Below, in pieces: positions 47,071 through 56,621 of a DNA stretch of 64,000 bases (positions are counted from its first letter, which is position 1; each line of letters opens with the position of its first letter). The DNA lies in contig NZ_CP044522.1 of NCBI RefSeq assembly GCF_016495405.1, forward strand, positions 1,984,001-2,048,000, in the 5' to 3' direction. The notes beneath the pieces are model-generated. The model ran no database searches. It was not told where the DNA came from and saw only the letters and a list, made by a program, of their open reading frames with translations. The translations under genes were made by a program, and so were the position numbers. Source of the stretch: Cobetia sp. cqz5-12 (GTDB lineage Bacteria > Pseudomonadota > Gammaproteobacteria > Pseudomonadales > Halomonadaceae).

Positions 47071-47580
47071 TCAGTCAGCGCGATACTGCTGATGACAGCC
47101 CTTGCAGGTCTTGGCTGTCTCGACGAACTGGCTGCGCAGGGCGTCAAGGTCCTGACTGGCGGCGGCGTCGGCCAATGCCCGGCTCTGGGTCATCAGTGCC
47201 TCTGCACGCTTGTCGAAGCCTGCACGGTCGGTCTCTATCTTGCTCAGCGCATCGGTATCACCGTCGTAGGAGCCGGCGATGAATCCCTCCCAAGGCATCT
47301 GAGCCAACAGTGCCAGTCGCTCGGCGCGAGTGCGAAACTCCTCGGCATCATAATCCTGCTTGCCCTTGACCATCGCGCCCATCGGGCTGAACTGCCATGC
47401 CAGCGTCTGGAAGACAGCCTGGCGATACTGGATGGCATCCTCCGTCTTGTCAGCCAGGGCCGCTGGTGACGCCAACAGGCTGGAAAGCACCACGCCAGCC
47501 GCCAGCATGCCAGTGGTCAGGGAGCTGCGCGATACGCCCGCAGGACGGTGATGAGACAAGTGTGTGGTCAGGCCGGTCAT
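47071..47580 (-). CDS. Periplasmic cytochrome c'
   Basis: 169-residue cytochrome c' with a signal peptide (residues about 1-43, ending PAALADK) and a single haem site, CKGCH, near the C-terminus, as expected for this four-helix-bundle class. FSPMGAMVKGKQDYDAEEF and RAERLALLAQMPWEGF are family-like. These proteins bind NO or buffer electrons, and the exact role is unknown here. GAGG precedes the start. Confidence 0.92.
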   Translation of the reverse strand: MTGLTTHLSHHRPAGVSRSSLTTGMLAAGVVLSSLLASPAALADKTEDAIQYRQAVFQTLAWQFSPMGAMVKGKQDYDAEEFRTRAERLALLAQMPWEGFIAGSYDGDTDALSKIETDRAGFDKRAEALMTQSRALADAAASQDLDALRSQFVETAKTCKGCHQQYRAD

Positions 47581-47710
47581 GTCAAAGCCTCGCTGTAGTC
47601 AACTCGCAAACACCGTTACATCATAGGCGGCTCGCGATGGTTGAGGGGTCTTGCAAGAAAAGGGGCGGGTAGCGCTGGGGTTGTGGCAAGTCGCCGTGGG
47701 CAAACCGATA

Positions 47711-47775
47711 CCCGCCAATCTCGTCGGCAATTCTCGTTGGCTATTTTAGTCGCCTATTCCAGTCGCCTATTTTAG
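47711..47775. repeat. Five degenerate 13-bp tandem repeats after DUF2069 gene
   Basis: Minus-strand units CTAAAATAGGCGA, CTGGAATAGGCGA, CTAAAATAGCCAA, CGAGAATTGCCGA and CGAGATTGGCGGG run in series about 50 bases after the stop. Similarity fades with distance from the gene. Confidence 0.75.
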
Positions 47776-47825
47776 TGGATCAGGGCGCGACGAGAAGGGC
47801 GGGCAATGGAGAGATCAAGGCTTGA

Positions 47826-48233
47826 TCAGGCCTGCGGTTGGCGCTTGAGATTGCGTGAGCGGAATCGGGCGTAAGCCATGCTGGAAATGAACAGCCCCAG
47901 CGCCGCCAGCGCTTCCAGTACACCGATGACGGCGTGGCCAGGCACACCGGCCAGCATCACGCCTTGCATGATGTAGAGCAGGCTGACGAACGCCAGCCAG
48001 ACATGACCTCGTGCCCGGCGGGTGATGATGGCGGGCAGAAACAATGCGATGGGCAGCAGGCGGATCAGCAGCGGCAGCAGGCCATTGTCCTCGCTCTGCG
48101 CCATCAGCTGAATACCGCCGATCAGCAGCAGCAGGGCGACGGCCGCGAAACTTGCGATCACACCGCGACGGCTCTTGGCTTCGAGCGTATCGAGACCCTG
48201 CTCACGTTCCAGTCGTTCAAGCCAGGCGCGCAT
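47826..48233 (-). CDS. DUF2069 family membrane protein
   Basis: 135-residue protein with about four helices, of the DUF2069 type. The hydrophobic core includes GGIQLMAQ and RLLPIALFLPAIITRRARG. It directly abuts wrbA (stop and start one base apart), the usual arrangement in Pseudomonas-like genomes. Function unknown. Confidence 0.85.
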   Translation of the reverse strand: MRAWLERLEREQGLDTLEAKSRRGVIASFAAVALLLLIGGIQLMAQSEDNGLLPLLIRLLPIALFLPAIITRRARGHVWLAFVSLLYIMQGVMLAGVPGHAVIGVLEALAALGLFISSMAYARFRSRNLKRQPQA

Positions 48234-48866
48234 CTATTTCGTCTCCCTGAGAGGTTGCATGGCCAGGGCCAGGCGAGCGATACGCTTGCCTTGCGCCAGT
48301 GCCAGGCGCTGTTCGTTGTCATCGACATCGTTGTCGCCACGCTTGCCGCTGACGTGGGTCGTGCCGTAGGGCGTGCCGCCCTGGGTGGTCTCGAGCAACT
48401 CGGTGGCGCTGTAGGGCACACCGGCATACACCATGCCATGATGCAGCAGCGGGATCAGCATGGTGATCAGCGTGGTTTCCTGACCGCCATGCAGAGAGCT
48501 TGAGGCACTGAAGGCGGTGGCAGGCTTGTCGATCAAGGCGCCGTTCATCCACAGCTCACTGGTGGAGTCCAGGAAGTACTTGAGCGGCGCCGCCATGTTG
48601 CCGAAGCGAGTCGGGCTGCCCAGCGCGAGGCCCGAACAGTGACGCAGGTCGTCCAGCTCGACATACATGGCCCCGCTGTCGGGGATTTCCGGCGCGGTCT
48701 GTTCGCAGGTGGCCGAGATCTCGGGCACTCGGCGCAGGCGCGCCTCGACACCGCTGATGGACTCGATACCGGCGGCAATCTGCTCGGCCAGGGTACGGGT
48801 CGCACCGTGTCGCGAGTAATAGAGGACGAGGACGTATGGCGTCGCGTCGGGGGGCGTTGCGGACAT
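48234..48866 (-). CDS. wrbA: NAD(P)H:quinone oxidoreductase WrbA
   Basis: 210-residue flavodoxin-fold protein. The start at 48866 (MSATPPD) follows GAGGA. The FMN phosphate loop is YYSRHGATRTLAEQIA, and GSPTRFGNMAAPLKYFLD and SSSLHGGQETTL are characteristic of WrbA, as is the C-terminal GKRIARLA. It reduces quinones by two electrons and protects against oxidative stress. A slightly divergent loop (DNDVDDNEQRLA) replaces the usual one. Confidence 0.93.
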   Translation of the reverse strand: MSATPPDATPYVLVLYYSRHGATRTLAEQIAAGIESISGVEARLRRVPEISATCEQTAPEIPDSGAMYVELDDLRHCSGLALGSPTRFGNMAAPLKYFLDSTSELWMNGALIDKPATAFSASSSLHGGQETTLITMLIPLLHHGMVYAGVPYSATELLETTQGGTPYGTTHVSGKRGDNDVDDNEQRLALAQGKRIARLALAMQPLRETK

Positions 48867-48936
48867 GAGCTTCCTCAAATGGATGACAATCTATCGAAAG
48901 GGGCAAGCAGGGGGCTTGCGTGAGCACACCCTGTCA

Positions 48937-49296
48937 TCAGGCGTCGCTCAACAGCACCAGCACATCTTCAGGCGGGCGGCCGATGACAGCACGCTTGCCA
49001 TCATCGAGAATCGGTCGCTGCATCAATTTTGGCGTTGCGGCAATCGCGTCAAGGCGTTGCGCATCGCTGGGGTCTACCAGACCCAGTGTCTTCCACTCGG
49101 CTTCGTTCTCGCGGGTCAGAGCCCGCGCCCCGCCTTCCACTCGGGCGGCCAGGGCCTCGAGCTGCTCACGATCGAGGGGATCTTCCAGGTAACGAACGGT
49201 CTCGAATCCATCGCCCTCAAGACGCGCGGTCAAAAGCGCCAGTGTTTCCCGTGACTTGGAGCAGCGCGGGTTATGGTAGAGTTTCAATATTGACAT
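48937..49296 (-). CDS. arsC: ArsC-family arsenate reductase-like protein
   Basis: 119-residue thioredoxin-fold protein of the glutaredoxin-linked ArsC family (also Spx/YffB-like). The start at 49296 (MSILKLYHNPRC) follows GGAG. The catalytic cysteine lies in NPRCSKSRE, and later segments TRENEAEWKTLGL and QRPILDDGKRAVIGRPPE match ArsC. No other arsenic genes are near, so a housekeeping redox role is equally possible. A 70-bp gap separates it from wrbA. Confidence 0.88.
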   Translation of the reverse strand: MSILKLYHNPRCSKSRETLALLTARLEGDGFETVRYLEDPLDREQLEALAARVEGGARALTRENEAEWKTLGLVDPSDAQRLDAIAATPKLMQRPILDDGKRAVIGRPPEDVLVLLSDA

Positions 49297-49365
49297 GACT
49301 GTCTCCGTTTCCGGACAGGTGATGAGTTTCACGCAAGCGCTACTGGCCATGGCCGGCGGTGGCTA

Positions 49366-50685
49366 ATGAATCAGGCACGCATTGTAGAGGGGCGCACAAG
49401 AATGCCACAACTGCCAGGGACCTCGCGGGTCATGCCCGCCATCGGCGTCATCCTCAAGCTGGTATCACGTTTCAACTATCACGACGGCAAGAAGACCGCG
49501 TCGGCGCTGACCTATACGACGCTGTTCGCCATCGTGCCACTGATGACGGTCATCTACGCGATGTTTGCCGTCATTCCGAGTTTCGACGGAGTGGGCGATC
49601 AACTGCAGTCGACGGTGTTCTCCCAGTTTCTGCCTTCGACCGGCGCCACGGTGCTCGAGTATCTCAACGAGTTCTCCGGTCAGGCGCGCAATCTGACCTC
49701 GGTCGGTCTGATCTTCCTGTTTGTGACCTCGGTGATGATGATGATCACCATCGAAGGTGCCTTCAATGCCATCTGGCAGGTGCCGGAAGGGCGCAAGGGA
49801 CTGTCGAGCTTCCTGATGTACTGGGCCGTTCTGACGCTGGGGCCGCTGATGCTGGGCTCGGGCTTCTTGCTGTCATCCTTCTTGACCTCGCTGTCCTTCT
49901 TCGACTCGGCCGCCGAGATGCTGGGCGGCAAGGCTCTTCTGCTTCGTCTGTTGCCGCCGCTGTTGAGCGCCGCGGCCTTCACCTTCATCTATGCCGCGGT
50001 GCCCAACTGCAAGGTTCGCCTGCGTGACGCCGCGGTCGGCGCGCTGACCACGGCCCTGGCGCTGGAGCTGGCCAAGGCGGGCTTCTCGCTCTACGTGACG
50101 CACTTCCCATCCTATCAGGCCATCTATGGCGCCTTCGCAGCCGTGCCGCTCTTCCTGCTGTGGGTGTTCCTGTCCTGGTGCATCGTGCTGCTGGGGGCAG
50201 AAGTCGCGGCTTGGATGGGTGAGCGCTCCAATGCAGACTGGCATCGCTGGCCGCCGTTCTGGCAGACCCTCGGTGCCGTGATGCTGCTCAAGGATGCCCA
50301 TGAGCGCGGTGAGCCGCTGTCCGATGATCGCCTCACGGAAGTGCTGGGCAGTCGTTATCGTCGCGTGCTCAAGCCGCTGATCGCCGAGAACATTGCCAGC
50401 CAGACCCAGGATGGCCAATGGGTGCTCGGGCGTGATCTCAGTCATTACACCCTGTGGGAGATGGCGCACGCCTTGCCGTGGGAACTGCCGGCCGGCGAGG
50501 CGGGCGAAGCGCCGCACCCGCGTCTGGAACCCCTGCGTGAGGCGCTGGCGCGTGCGCGTGCCGCCGAGAAGGAACGCATGACCTGCGGTCTGGTAGAGGT
50601 GTTGCCCAGTGTCGGTGACGTGGGTGATGAGGCCATGACTCGGGAGGAAAAAGACTCACAAGATCCGCAACTTGCGACTTCCTGA
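49366..50685 (+). CDS. yihY: YihY/BrkB-family inner-membrane protein
   Basis: Up to 439-residue membrane protein of the YihY (BrkB-like) family, with about six helices between residues 30 and 285 and a soluble C-terminal region of about 150 residues. Typical segments are ASALTYTTLFAIVPLMTVIY, EGAFNAIWQV and FLSWCIVLLGAEVAAW. Function is uncertain, and older annotation as ribonuclease BN was incorrect. The first ATG (49366) and one 12 codons later (49402, after GAGGGG) are both possible starts. Confidence 0.85.
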   Translation: MNQARIVEGRTRMPQLPGTSRVMPAIGVILKLVSRFNYHDGKKTASALTYTTLFAIVPLMTVIYAMFAVIPSFDGVGDQLQSTVFSQFLPSTGATVLEYLNEFSGQARNLTSVGLIFLFVTSVMMMITIEGAFNAIWQVPEGRKGLSSFLMYWAVLTLGPLMLGSGFLLSSFLTSLSFFDSAAEMLGGKALLLRLLPPLLSAAAFTFIYAAVPNCKVRLRDAAVGALTTALALELAKAGFSLYVTHFPSYQAIYGAFAAVPLFLLWVFLSWCIVLLGAEVAAWMGERSNADWHRWPPFWQTLGAVMLLKDAHERGEPLSDDRLTEVLGSRYRRVLKPLIAENIASQTQDGQWVLGRDLSHYTLWEMAHALPWELPAGEAGEAPHPRLEPLREALARARAAEKERMTCGLVEVLPSVGDVGDEAMTREEKDSQDPQLATS

Positions 50686-50864
50686 GCGGCACTGGAACGC
50701 GATTGCAAGGTGACAGTCTGAAGCCGAATGGGCAGAATGCGCACCCTGTGCCGTCTGCTCACCCCGACGAGGGTTGAGGCGGATGTTGATGTCGTTGTCT
50801 CGTTAGCGAAAGTGATGACGCCTGGCTGGCACCAGTGACTGACGCCAGTGATTGAAGTCAATGC

Positions 50865-50894
50865 AAAGGCCCGACACCTGTTCGGGCCTTTTCC
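50865..50894 (+). terminator. Terminator downstream of yihY
   Basis: GGCCCGA and TCGGGCC form a stem with loop CACCTGT, followed by TTTTCC. It lies about 180 bases after the yihY stop. Confidence 0.8.
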
Positions 50895-50967
50895 TTTGTC
50901 TCTCGCGCATCAACCGGAACCGCTCGCCTGTATGGCCGCAATTCGGCCTGCACGCTGGCGAGCCAGG

Positions 50968-51011
50968 GCGAGGTATGAGCGAGGTATGAGTAAGGCATGG
51001 GCGAGGTATCA
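50968..51011. repeat. Four 11-bp tandem repeats before potA
   Basis: Units GCGAGGTATGA, GCGAGGTATGA, GTAAGGCATGG and GCGAGGTATCA lie end to end about 280 bases after yihY and 250 before potA. Confidence 0.75.
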
Positions 51012-51265
51012 GCAAAATAGATCAGCTGGCGCTGCTCGCCGGGCAGACACGCAAGTGAAAGGTTCGCATGCCAGACTGGCGACGGCGTCTTGCCCGCTGT
51101 GTGAAGCCATCCTTGCGCTAGCGGGAGAGGCGAGACGATGCGATAGCTGGCTGCCTGTCGGTGGCCAGGCACGACGGAATTGACGATGTGGCGTGCCAGT
51201 CCCTGGCGCGCCTGACATGCATGAGGGTGCCGTTCGCGGCGCCCGCTGGAGGTGACAACCCGCCG

Positions 51266-52399
51266 ATGAAAAGCTCTGCTCCTGAGAAGGCCCCGCTGGT
51301 CAAGCTGCGTGGCATTTCCAAGACCTTTGGTGATCGCAAGGTGTTGGACAGCCTTGACCTGGATTTGAACGATGGTGAGTTCGTCACGCTGCTGGGCCCG
51401 TCCGGTTGCGGCAAGACCACCGTGCTGAGAATGATCGCCGGCTTCGAATCGCCGGATAGCGGCACCATCACGCTCGAGTCGACGGCCTTGCATGAGCGTC
51501 CCGCTCACCAGCGCCCGGTCAATACCGTCTTTCAGAGCTATGCGCTGTTTCCGCACATGAACCTCTATGACAACGTGGCCTTCGGTCTGCGCATGGAGAA
51601 GGTCGCCAAGACCGAGATTCACGAGCGGGTGCGCGAAGCGCTGGAGATGGTGCAGCTGGCCCATCTGTCGGACCGCCGCCCGGACCAGCTCTCCGGCGGG
51701 CAGCAGCAGCGCGTCGCGATCGCCCGCGCCGTGGTCAAGCGTCCCCGTGTCCTGCTGCTGGATGAGCCGCTGTCGGCGCTGGATTACAAGCTGCGCAAGC
51801 AGATGCAGAACGAGCTCAAGCGCCTGCAGCGTCGTCTGGGCATCACCTTCGTGTTCGTCACCCACGATCAGGAAGAGGCGCTGTCGATGTCCGATCGCGT
51901 GGTGGTGATGCGCGAAGGCGGCATCGAGCAGATCGGCACGCCGCGTGAGGTCTATGAGTCGCCGAGCACCCTGTTCGTGGCACGCTTCGTCGGTGAGATC
52001 AACCAGCTGGCGGCGCAGGTCGTGCGCCCGGCGGCAACGGCCGGGCGCATCGAGTTGACGCTGCTCGGTCAGACGCTGGAACTCAGCAGCCATGGTCGCA
52101 CCTATCAGGGCGGAGAGGCGGTGCAGGTGCTGCTGCGCCCGGAAGACATGCGACTCAAGGGCGCCGAGGACAGCGAAGGCTTCCCGGCGCGCGTCATCGA
52201 GCGCAACTACAAGGGCATGACGCTGGATACGGTGCTGGAGCTCGACAGCGGTCAGCAGTTGTTGGCCAGCGAGTTCTTCGATGAGGATGATCCGGACTTC
52301 GATTACCGCCTCGGCGAGCGCGTGCGCGTCAGCTGGGTGCCGGACTGGGAGATCATTCTGCCCGATGATGCGCCGGCCGTGACGGGGGTGGGTGCATGA
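51266..52399 (+). CDS. potA: Spermidine/putrescine ABC transporter ATPase
   Basis: 377-residue PotA. The start at 51266 follows GGAGGTG by about 11 bases and gives a family-like N-terminus. The longer in-frame version reads through low-conservation sequence. Walker A is GPSGCGKTT (44-52), then [19 protein letters not shown], signature [14 protein letters not shown], Walker [12 protein letters not shown] and [15 protein letters not shown] domain covers about 285-360. It energises polyamine import with PotB and PotC, and overlaps potB by four bases. Confidence 0.95.
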   Translation: MKSSAPEKAPLVKLRGISKTFGDRKVLDSLDLDLNDGEFVTLLGPSGCGKTTVLRMIAGFESPDSGTITLESTALHERPAHQRPVNTVFQSYALFPHMNLYDNVAFGLRMEKVAKTEIHERVREALEMVQLAHLSDRRPDQLSGGQQQRVAIARAVVKRPRVLLLDEPLSALDYKLRKQMQNELKRLQRRLGITFVFVTHDQEEALSMSDRVVVMREGGIEQIGTPREVYESPSTLFVARFVGEINQLAAQVVRPAATAGRIELTLLGQTLELSSHGRTYQGGEAVQVLLRPEDMRLKGAEDSEGFPARVIERNYKGMTLDTVLELDSGQQLLASEFFDEDDPDFDYRLGERVRVSWVPDWEIILPDDAPAVTGVGA

Positions 52400-53277
52400 G
52401 TCTGGTGCGCAATCCCTTCAAGACCGCCACCCTGGCCGTCATCTGGGGCTGGCTGATCGTGCTGGTGCTGGCCCCGACTCTGCTGGTGGTGCTGGTCAGT
52501 CTGATGCCGGAAAACACCGGCCAGCTGCTGGGCGGTGAGCTGTCGTTGAGCACGCTGTGGCAGGGCTTTCTGACCAACTATGGCCAGATGATCAGTCCGG
52601 TGTATCTGAGCGTCTTCGGCCATTCGCTATGGATCGGCCTGATCACGACCCTGATCTGTCTGCTGCTCGGCTATCCCTTCGCGTGGATGATCTCGCGGGC
52701 CAGCCCGCGCCTGCAGCCCTTGCTGCTGCTGTTGGTGATCATTCCGTTCTGGACCAACTCGCTGATCCGCATCTATGCCCTGCGCACGCTGATCGCGACT
52801 CGCGGGCTGCTCAACGATGTGCTGATGAATCTCGGCCTGATCGATGCGCCGCTGCGCCTGCTGTACACAGAGGAGGCGGTGATCGTGGGGCTGGTCTACA
52901 TGCTGCTGCCGTTCATGATTTTGCCGCTGTATGCCGTCTTCGAGCAGTTGAGCCGCCCGACGCTGGAGGCGGCCCGCGACCTGGGCGCCAATGGCCTGGC
53001 CACCTTCCGCCATATCGTGCTGCCGCTGACCATGCCTGGCATCATCGCGGGCGTGCTGCTGGTGTTCCTGCCGGCGATGGGCATGTTCTATGTCTCGGAC
53101 CTGCTGGGCGGCTCGCGCCACCCGCTGATCGGCAACATCATCAAGGGCCAGTTCCTGGAGGCCAACAACTGGACCTTCGGTGCGGCGATCAGCGTGATGC
53201 TGACGCTGGTGATGGCGTTCCTGCTGCTGGCCTATTACCGCAGCGTCAAGCTCTTCAAGCGTGAGGTGACCCTATGA
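52396..53277 (+). CDS. potB: Polyamine ABC transporter permease PotB
   Basis: 293-residue inner-membrane permease with six helices and the ABC permease signature [32 protein letters not shown] and [13 protein letters not shown] are typical of PotB. The start and stop overlap potA and potC by four bases each, so the operon is tightly coupled. Confidence 0.94.
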   Translation: MSLVRNPFKTATLAVIWGWLIVLVLAPTLLVVLVSLMPENTGQLLGGELSLSTLWQGFLTNYGQMISPVYLSVFGHSLWIGLITTLICLLLGYPFAWMISRASPRLQPLLLLLVIIPFWTNSLIRIYALRTLIATRGLLNDVLMNLGLIDAPLRLLYTEEAVIVGLVYMLLPFMILPLYAVFEQLSRPTLEAARDLGANGLATFRHIVLPLTMPGIIAGVLLVFLPAMGMFYVSDLLGGSRHPLIGNIIKGQFLEANNWTFGAAISVMLTLVMAFLLLAYYRSVKLFKREVTL

Positions 53278-54056
53278 AGGCGAGCGCCGCGCTGCGTTGG
53301 TTCAGCCGCTGTTACCTGACGCTGATCTTCACGCTGTTGTATGTGCCGATCCTGGTGTTGATCGGCATCTCGTTCAATGACTCACGCAACCCCTTCGTGT
53401 GGGGCGGCTTCAGCCTGCGCTGGTACGACAAGCTGCTGGGCAATGGCAATCTGATGGAAGCCGCGCTCAATACGCTGTGGCTCGGGGTGACGGCGGCAAC
53501 GCTGGCGACGCTGATCGGCACGCTGACGGCCACCGCGCTTTACCGCTATCGCTTCCGCGGCAAGCCACTGCTCAATGGCATGCTGTTCACGGTGATGATG
53601 ATGCCCGACATCGTGATGGCGATCGCCTTCCTGGCGCTGTTCATTGCGCTGGGTATCCAGCTTGGCTATTTCTCGCTGCTGGTCTCGCACGCCACCTTCT
53701 GTCTGCCGTTCGTGGTGATCACCGTCTACTCCCGCCTGACGGGCATCAACCCGCAGTTGCTGGAAGCGGCGCGTGATCTGGGGGCCAGTGAAGCCCGCGC
53801 CGTCTGGCATGTGCTGGTACCGGCGCTGATGCCGGCGATCGCCTCCGGCTGGCTGCTGAGCTTCACCCTGTCGCTGGATGATGTGGTGATCTCGACCTTC
53901 GTCACCGGGCCGACCTTCGAGGTGCTGCCGCTGCGCATCTACTCGATGGTGCGACTGGGGCTCAAACCTGAAGTGAATGCATTGGCAACCCTGCTGTTGG
54001 GGCTGTCGCTCTGTCTGCTGTTGATTTCACAGTTGTTGCTCAAGGAGAAAAAATAA
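53274..54056 (+). CDS. potC: Polyamine ABC transporter permease PotC
   Basis: 260-residue permease with six helices. It has a PotC-like opening (YLTLIFTLLYVPILVLIGIS), the WYDKLLGN segment, MMMPDIVMAIAFLALF, the signature [20 protein letters not shown], and SFTLSLDDVVISTFVTGP. The stop codon is followed two bases later by potD. Confidence 0.94.
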   Translation: MKASAALRWFSRCYLTLIFTLLYVPILVLIGISFNDSRNPFVWGGFSLRWYDKLLGNGNLMEAALNTLWLGVTAATLATLIGTLTATALYRYRFRGKPLLNGMLFTVMMMPDIVMAIAFLALFIALGIQLGYFSLLVSHATFCLPFVVITVYSRLTGINPQLLEAARDLGASEARAVWHVLVPALMPAIASGWLLSFTLSLDDVVISTFVTGPTFEVLPLRIYSMVRLGLKPEVNALATLLLGLSLCLLLISQLLLKEKK

Positions 54057-54057
54057 C

Positions 54058-55134
54058 ATGCAAGGTACCCGTTTCCCGCTGCGTGCCGCTGGCCTGATGG
54101 CTGCCGTCAGCCTGGCTTCCGTGGCCTCATCCGCCCCCGTTCTGGCCGCGGATGACAGCGACAAGGTCCTCTACGTCTACAACTGGACCGAGTACATGCC
54201 CGATGAGGTCATCGAGCGCTTCGAAGAGCAGACCGGCATCGATGTCGTCTACTCCACCTTCGATTCCAACGAAGCGATGTACGCCAAGCTCAAGCTGCTG
54301 GATAGCGACAACAGCTACGACCTCGTCTTCCCGTCGACCTATTACATCGACAAGATGGCGCGTGAAGGCCTGCTGCAGAAGCTGGATGTCAGCAAGCTGG
54401 ATCATTTCGAGGACCTCGACCCGAATCTGGTCGATCGTGACTTCGACAAGGGCAACCAGTACAGCGTGCCTTACATGTGGGGCAGCGCCGGTATCGGTTA
54501 CAACCCGGACTATGTCGAAGAGGGCGCGCTGACCAGCTGGAACGATCTGTGGAACGACAAGTATCGTGACAAGCTGCTGCTCTCCAACGACATGCGCGAA
54601 GTCTTCCATGTCGCACTGGCAAGCCTCGGCTTCAGTGGCAACACCACGGACCCGGACGAGATCAAGGCGGCCTACGAGAAGCTGACCCAGCTGATGCCCA
54701 ACGTGCGCGCCTTCAACTCCGACGCGGCGCGCGTGCCTTTCATGCAGGGCGAGGTCGATGCCGGTCTGATCTGGAACGGTGAGGTCTATCAGGCCAACCA
54801 GGAAGGCGTGCCGGTCGAGTATGTCTATCCCAAGGAAGGCATCATCCTGTGGATGGATACCATGGCGATTCCGTCCAATGCGCGTCACGTCGATGCGGCC
54901 TATCAGTTCATCGATTATCTGATCAGCCCGGAAGTCAGCAAGGAAATCAGCGAGTACGTGGGTTACACCACGCCGAGCCTGGCGGCCAAGAACATGATGG
55001 ACCCGGAAGTGCGTGACAATCCGGTGGTCTTCCCGACTCAGCAGGATCTCGCCCGCGGCGAATTCCAGACCGATGTCGGCGATGCGCTGTCGATCTATCA
55101 GAAGTACTGGGAGCAGCTCAAGACCGGGCATTGA
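54058..55134 (+). CDS. potD: Polyamine-binding periplasmic protein PotD
   Basis: 358-residue periplasmic binding protein with a signal peptide (residues 1-30, ending PVLAA). The polyamine-site pattern VLYVYNWTEYMPDEV at the mature N-terminus, DLVFPSTYYIDKMAREG, GSAGIGYNP and LIWNGEVYQA are typical of PotD/PotF. AAGGAG in the end of potC provides its ribosome site. Spermidine or putrescine is the expected ligand. Confidence 0.95.
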   Translation: MQGTRFPLRAAGLMAAVSLASVASSAPVLAADDSDKVLYVYNWTEYMPDEVIERFEEQTGIDVVYSTFDSNEAMYAKLKLLDSDNSYDLVFPSTYYIDKMAREGLLQKLDVSKLDHFEDLDPNLVDRDFDKGNQYSVPYMWGSAGIGYNPDYVEEGALTSWNDLWNDKYRDKLLLSNDMREVFHVALASLGFSGNTTDPDEIKAAYEKLTQLMPNVRAFNSDAARVPFMQGEVDAGLIWNGEVYQANQEGVPVEYVYPKEGIILWMDTMAIPSNARHVDAAYQFIDYLISPEVSKEISEYVGYTTPSLAAKNMMDPEVRDNPVVFPTQQDLARGEFQTDVGDALSIYQKYWEQLKTGH

Positions 55135-55188
55135 TCCGTCCTTGAGGCGTGATGACGCAAGAAATCACGTCAGCGACTTGAGCTGAAC

Positions 55189-55223
55189 CGACGCCCCGAG
55201 GCATGCTCTGTCTCGGGGCGTCG
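55189..55223 (+). terminator. Terminator of potABCD
   Basis: A 12-bp perfect stem (55189-55200 with 55212-55223) lies 55 bases past potD and is followed by a T-containing stretch. Confidence 0.85.
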
Positions 55224-55289
55224 TCGTTTGTCGACCTTGACTACGCGCTCCACGTAATTGACACGTCCTGGTGAAGACTGGAGGGTGCC

Positions 55290-55931
55290 ATGTCACGTTT
55301 TTCCCCTGCAATGATGTCAGCGGCGCATGCCCGTGAGTTGAGCAGTGCCGAGGCGGATGATCTGTTCAGTCGTGAGATGCAAGGCGTTGCTCCCCTGACG
55401 CGCGGCAAGGACCGCGCCGATGTCACCGCGGCCCGCAAGGGCCCCAGCGAGGCTCAGCTGGCACGGCGTGAAGACGCGCAGAAGAACTTGGGCAATGAGC
55501 TGGACGGGCTGTCCGACAGCTACGTGGAGCATCTCTCGCCGCACGACCCGGTCGAGTTTCGCCGCGATGGCATCCAGACCGGTGTGCTGGAGCGCTTGCG
55601 CCAAGGCGGCTACCCACCCGAGGCGCAGCTCAATCTGATGCGTCGTCCGCTCATCGAGTGTCGGCGTGAGGTGCATCGCTTCATTCAGGATGCCTGGCGC
55701 AACGAGTTGCGCTGCCTGCTGGTGATTCATGGCAAGGGACGTGACAGCGAATCGCATGCCGCCTTGATTCGTGCCTACCTGGTGCACTGGCTGGAGCAGA
55801 TGCCTGAGGTGCAGGCCTGGAGCAGTGCCACGCCGCGCCATGGTGGGCTGGGGGCGACGCTGGTGATGTTGCGCAAGTCCCGCGCGTCGCGTGACAACAA
55901 CCGCGAACGGCATCAGAAGCGACGCGGCTGA
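55290..55931 (+). CDS. Smr-domain protein
   Basis: 213-residue protein with a C-terminal Smr (MutS2-related) domain at about residues 105-197. LDLHG-type elements are replaced by LIECRREVHRFI, then LLVIHGKGRDSESHAALIRA and HGGLGATLVMLRK. E. coli homologues SmrA/SmrB are small-domain nucleases, and SmrB cleaves mRNA at collided ribosomes. The N-terminal half is charged and less conserved. It is a single gene with a terminator after it. Confidence 0.88.
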   Translation: MSRFSPAMMSAAHARELSSAEADDLFSREMQGVAPLTRGKDRADVTAARKGPSEAQLARREDAQKNLGNELDGLSDSYVEHLSPHDPVEFRRDGIQTGVLERLRQGGYPPEAQLNLMRRPLIECRREVHRFIQDAWRNELRCLLVIHGKGRDSESHAALIRAYLVHWLEQMPEVQAWSSATPRHGGLGATLVMLRKSRASRDNNRERHQKRRG

Positions 55932-55997
55932 TCGCTGCGAGCAGCAAGTTCCGCAAGCAGTCAAATCAGACAACAGAAACCCGACAGTAGACACAAC

Positions 55998-56043
55998 AAA
56001 GCCCTGCCAGGCCGCGATCATCGCGAACTGGCGGGGCTTTTTC
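55998..56043. terminator. Terminator between Smr gene and secreted-protein gene
   Basis: AAAGCCCTGCCAG pairs with CTGGCGGGGCTTT (one wobble) and is followed by five T residues on the plus strand. It is shared by the convergent gene. Confidence 0.85.
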
Positions 56044-56063
56044 ATGCTCATGGCTCAAGCGGA

Positions 56064-56621
56064 CTATTGCACGCTGTAACCGCGACCGGTAAAGCAGGCA
56101 CTCAATGCGCGGCGATAGGTGTCTGCGTTGCTGGCGGTCACGGGCGGCGCGGCAGAGTTGGCTTCGGCACCGCTCTGTTGATTGGCCCACCGATGGCACT
56201 CATAGCGATCACGCGCTTGCTGGTCTTCGCTCTGGCCCTTGGTGGGATAGGCGATGACATCGACCGCTGCGGCCGTGAGTGTCGCCTGAGCGGGGGCCTG
56301 GACGGGTAGATACTGCTGCTGGCTCTCTTCCCACAGGTAATAGGTGCCTGCCGCCAGGAAGTAAAGCGTAGCGCCCACCCAGACACCGCGTGCCCCTGCG
56401 GGCAGGCCATGACCGTGCCCCGGGCCACCCGGAGCCCAGCGGATCAGCCGGCCGGGGGCGCCATGCCCGATCACGATGTCGGGGCCTATGTAACCCGGCC
56501 CATCGAAGCGCCCATGCCCCGGGCCCGCCATGGCGGACGTGGTCGGCAGGGCACTCAACAGGGCGAGAGACAGCGCGAGCGCGCGCTGGGGGCCCTTGCC
56601 GGAATGATGATTGCGACTCAT
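56064..56621 (-). CDS. Secreted protein of unknown function
   Basis: 185-residue protein with a signal peptide (residues 1-32, ending TTSAMA), set by a strong GGAGG six bases before the start at 56621. The mature part opens with a Gly/His/Pro-rich segment (GPGHGRFDGPGYIGPD), has a likely membrane-anchoring or beta stretch ATLYFLAAGTYYLW, then a Gln-rich link, and a C-terminal motif ARDRYECHRWANQQ. That motif recurs in small Gly-rich envelope proteins (DUF6515-like), but the function is unknown. Confidence 0.78.
   Translation of the reverse strand: MSRNHHSGKGPQRALALSLALLSALPTTSAMAGPGHGRFDGPGYIGPDIVIGHGAPGRLIRWAPGGPGHGHGLPAGARGVWVGATLYFLAAGTYYLWEESQQQYLPVQAPAQATLTAAAVDVIAYPTKGQSEDQQARDRYECHRWANQQSGAEANSAAPPVTASNADTYRRALSACFTGRGYSVQ

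Larger units (their letters stand above)
50686..51265. other. Intergenic region before potA
   Basis: About 580 bp without a gene. It holds the yihY terminator (50865-50894), 11-bp repeats (50968-51011), and probably the potABCD promoter. No clear promoter hexamers were found. Confidence 0.5.
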
